From: Ruminococcaceae bacterium UBA5579
GTDB taxonomy: Bacteria; Bacillota; Clostridia; Oscillospirales; Ruminococcaceae
DNA: 5,773 nt
Assembly (NCBI GenBank): GCA_002425305.1
Contig: DILZ01000116.1
Span: 12,183-17,955, forward strand
Direction of reading: 5' to 3'
Below, in pieces: positions 5,478 to 5,773 of the stretch; the first letter of the stretch is position 1, and every line of letters starts with the position of its first letter. The notes under the pieces are model-generated. The model was not told the origin of the DNA and did no database searches. It saw nothing but the letters and a program-made list of their open reading frames with translations. The position numbers were made by a program, and so were the translations under genes.

Positions 5478-5506
5478 TTGACATTTTCAGAAATTTGGTG
5501 TATACT
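5478..5506 (+). promoter_or_regulatory. consensus sigma-70/sigma-A promoter of mazE
   Basis: A perfect TTGACA (5478-5483) is followed, after a 17-base spacer, by TATACT (5501-5506), one mismatch from TATAAT. Transcription should start near 5512-5515, leaving a leader of about 20 bases that carries AAAGGAG (5518-5524) upstream of ATG 5535. An expected strong promoter, independent of the upstream operon. Confidence 0.88.
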
Positions 5507-5516
5507 ATGTATATAC
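5500..5516. promoter_or_regulatory. putative MazE/MazEF autoregulatory operator
   Basis: The half-sites GTATA (5500-5504) and TATAC (5512-5516) form an inverted repeat around seven bases. The segment also contains two self-complementary words, GTATAC and GTATATAC. It covers the -10 box and start site, where binding by the antitoxin or the complex would block RNA polymerase. MazEF operons are typically autorepressed in this way; the site itself is inferred. Confidence 0.5.
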
Positions 5517-5534
5517 GAAAGGAGTGTGATATAT

Positions 5535-5773
5535 ATGACAACATCAATCCAAAAATGGGGAAACAGCCAAGGGATAAGGATTCCCAAATATCTACTGGAT
5601 GCCGTTAAACTTACAACAAATGATGAGATAGTTATAAGAGCTGAAAGCGATATGCTGATTATTGAGAAGGCTGCACCGACCGCCGCTCGCAAAACGATAA
5701 AGGAACTGTTTGCGGACTATGACGGAGAATACAAACCCCAAGAGGTTGATTGGGGAGAACAGGCAGGGAAAGT
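5535..5773 (+). CDS. mazE: MazE-family antitoxin (AbrB/SpoVT fold), 3' end cut by window
   Basis: ATG 5535 follows AAAGGAG at ten bases and a consensus promoter. The 79 visible residues match the MazE pattern: an AbrB-type swapped-hairpin DNA-binding domain at about 3-46, with the hallmark IQKWGNSQGIRIPKYLL and a hydrophobic strand MLIIEK, then an acidic tail (KELFADYDGEYKPQEVDWGE) of the type that wraps round and neutralises MazF. By family length only a few residues are missing. MazE is a labile protein antitoxin; its partner MazF is an endoribonuclease cleaving mRNA at short motifs. mazF should start just beyond 5773, usually overlapping or adjacent. The gene is intact as far as seen, unlike the damaged operon upstream, so it may serve in stabilising the element or be a separate chromosomal locus. 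Confidence 0.93.
   Translation, partial: MTTSIQKWGNSQGIRIPKYLLDAVKLTTNDEIVIRAESDMLIIEKAAPTAARKTIKELFADYDGEYKPQEVDWGEQAGK

Noticed and set aside
5468..5692. 74-codon minus-strand ORF
   Set aside because: It is the shadow of mazE and its promoter.

Overview
The window looks like the replication and accessory part of a prophage, phage satellite or integrative element in a low-to-moderate GC Bacillota genome, most likely a gut Clostridia relative. I infer this from the strong AGGAGG-type ribosome binding sites, short intergenic gaps, a Clostridia-style MazE, and a TOPRIM-DnaB primase/helicase followed by small phage-like proteins. All supported genes are on the + strand. No integrase, terminase or capsid gene is visible, so the element type is inference.

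Layout. 2-1369: 3' part of a TOPRIM plus DnaB-type helicase protein. About 1365-1892: helical protein with an unclear start. 1898-2192: small helix-turn-helix-like protein broken by a one-base frame change at an A6 run. 2235-2834: unrecognised protein with a 15-residue N-terminal tandem repeat. 2956-3327: unrecognised 123-residue protein. 3340-3852: four-cysteine zinc-finger protein interrupted by an in-frame TAG, with clearly coding sequence after the stop. 3845-3904: 19-codon micro-ORF bridging to 3904-4947, a phage tail/adhesin-like protein with an N-terminal DUF6273/DUF1566-like domain and Ig-like repeats, the third cut short. 4948-5534: gene-free, with a terminator-like hairpin, two adjacent long stem-loops, and a consensus sigma-70 type promoter. 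5535-window end: mazE antitoxin, almost complete.

The first genes read as one early/replication operon: primase-helicase, then small DNA-binding or accessory proteins. The tail-like gene follows directly with no packaging or head genes between, so material may have been lost or rearranged around 3845-3904. Three frame or stop lesions (start of the second gene, A6 run in the third, TAG in the zinc-finger gene) and a truncated adhesin repeat suggest a decaying element, or indel/base errors in the assembly. Recoding (amber readthrough, transcript slippage) is a more exciting but less likely reading. mazE has its own promoter and operator-like palindrome and is probably an independent toxin-antitoxin operon, with mazF expected just past the window.
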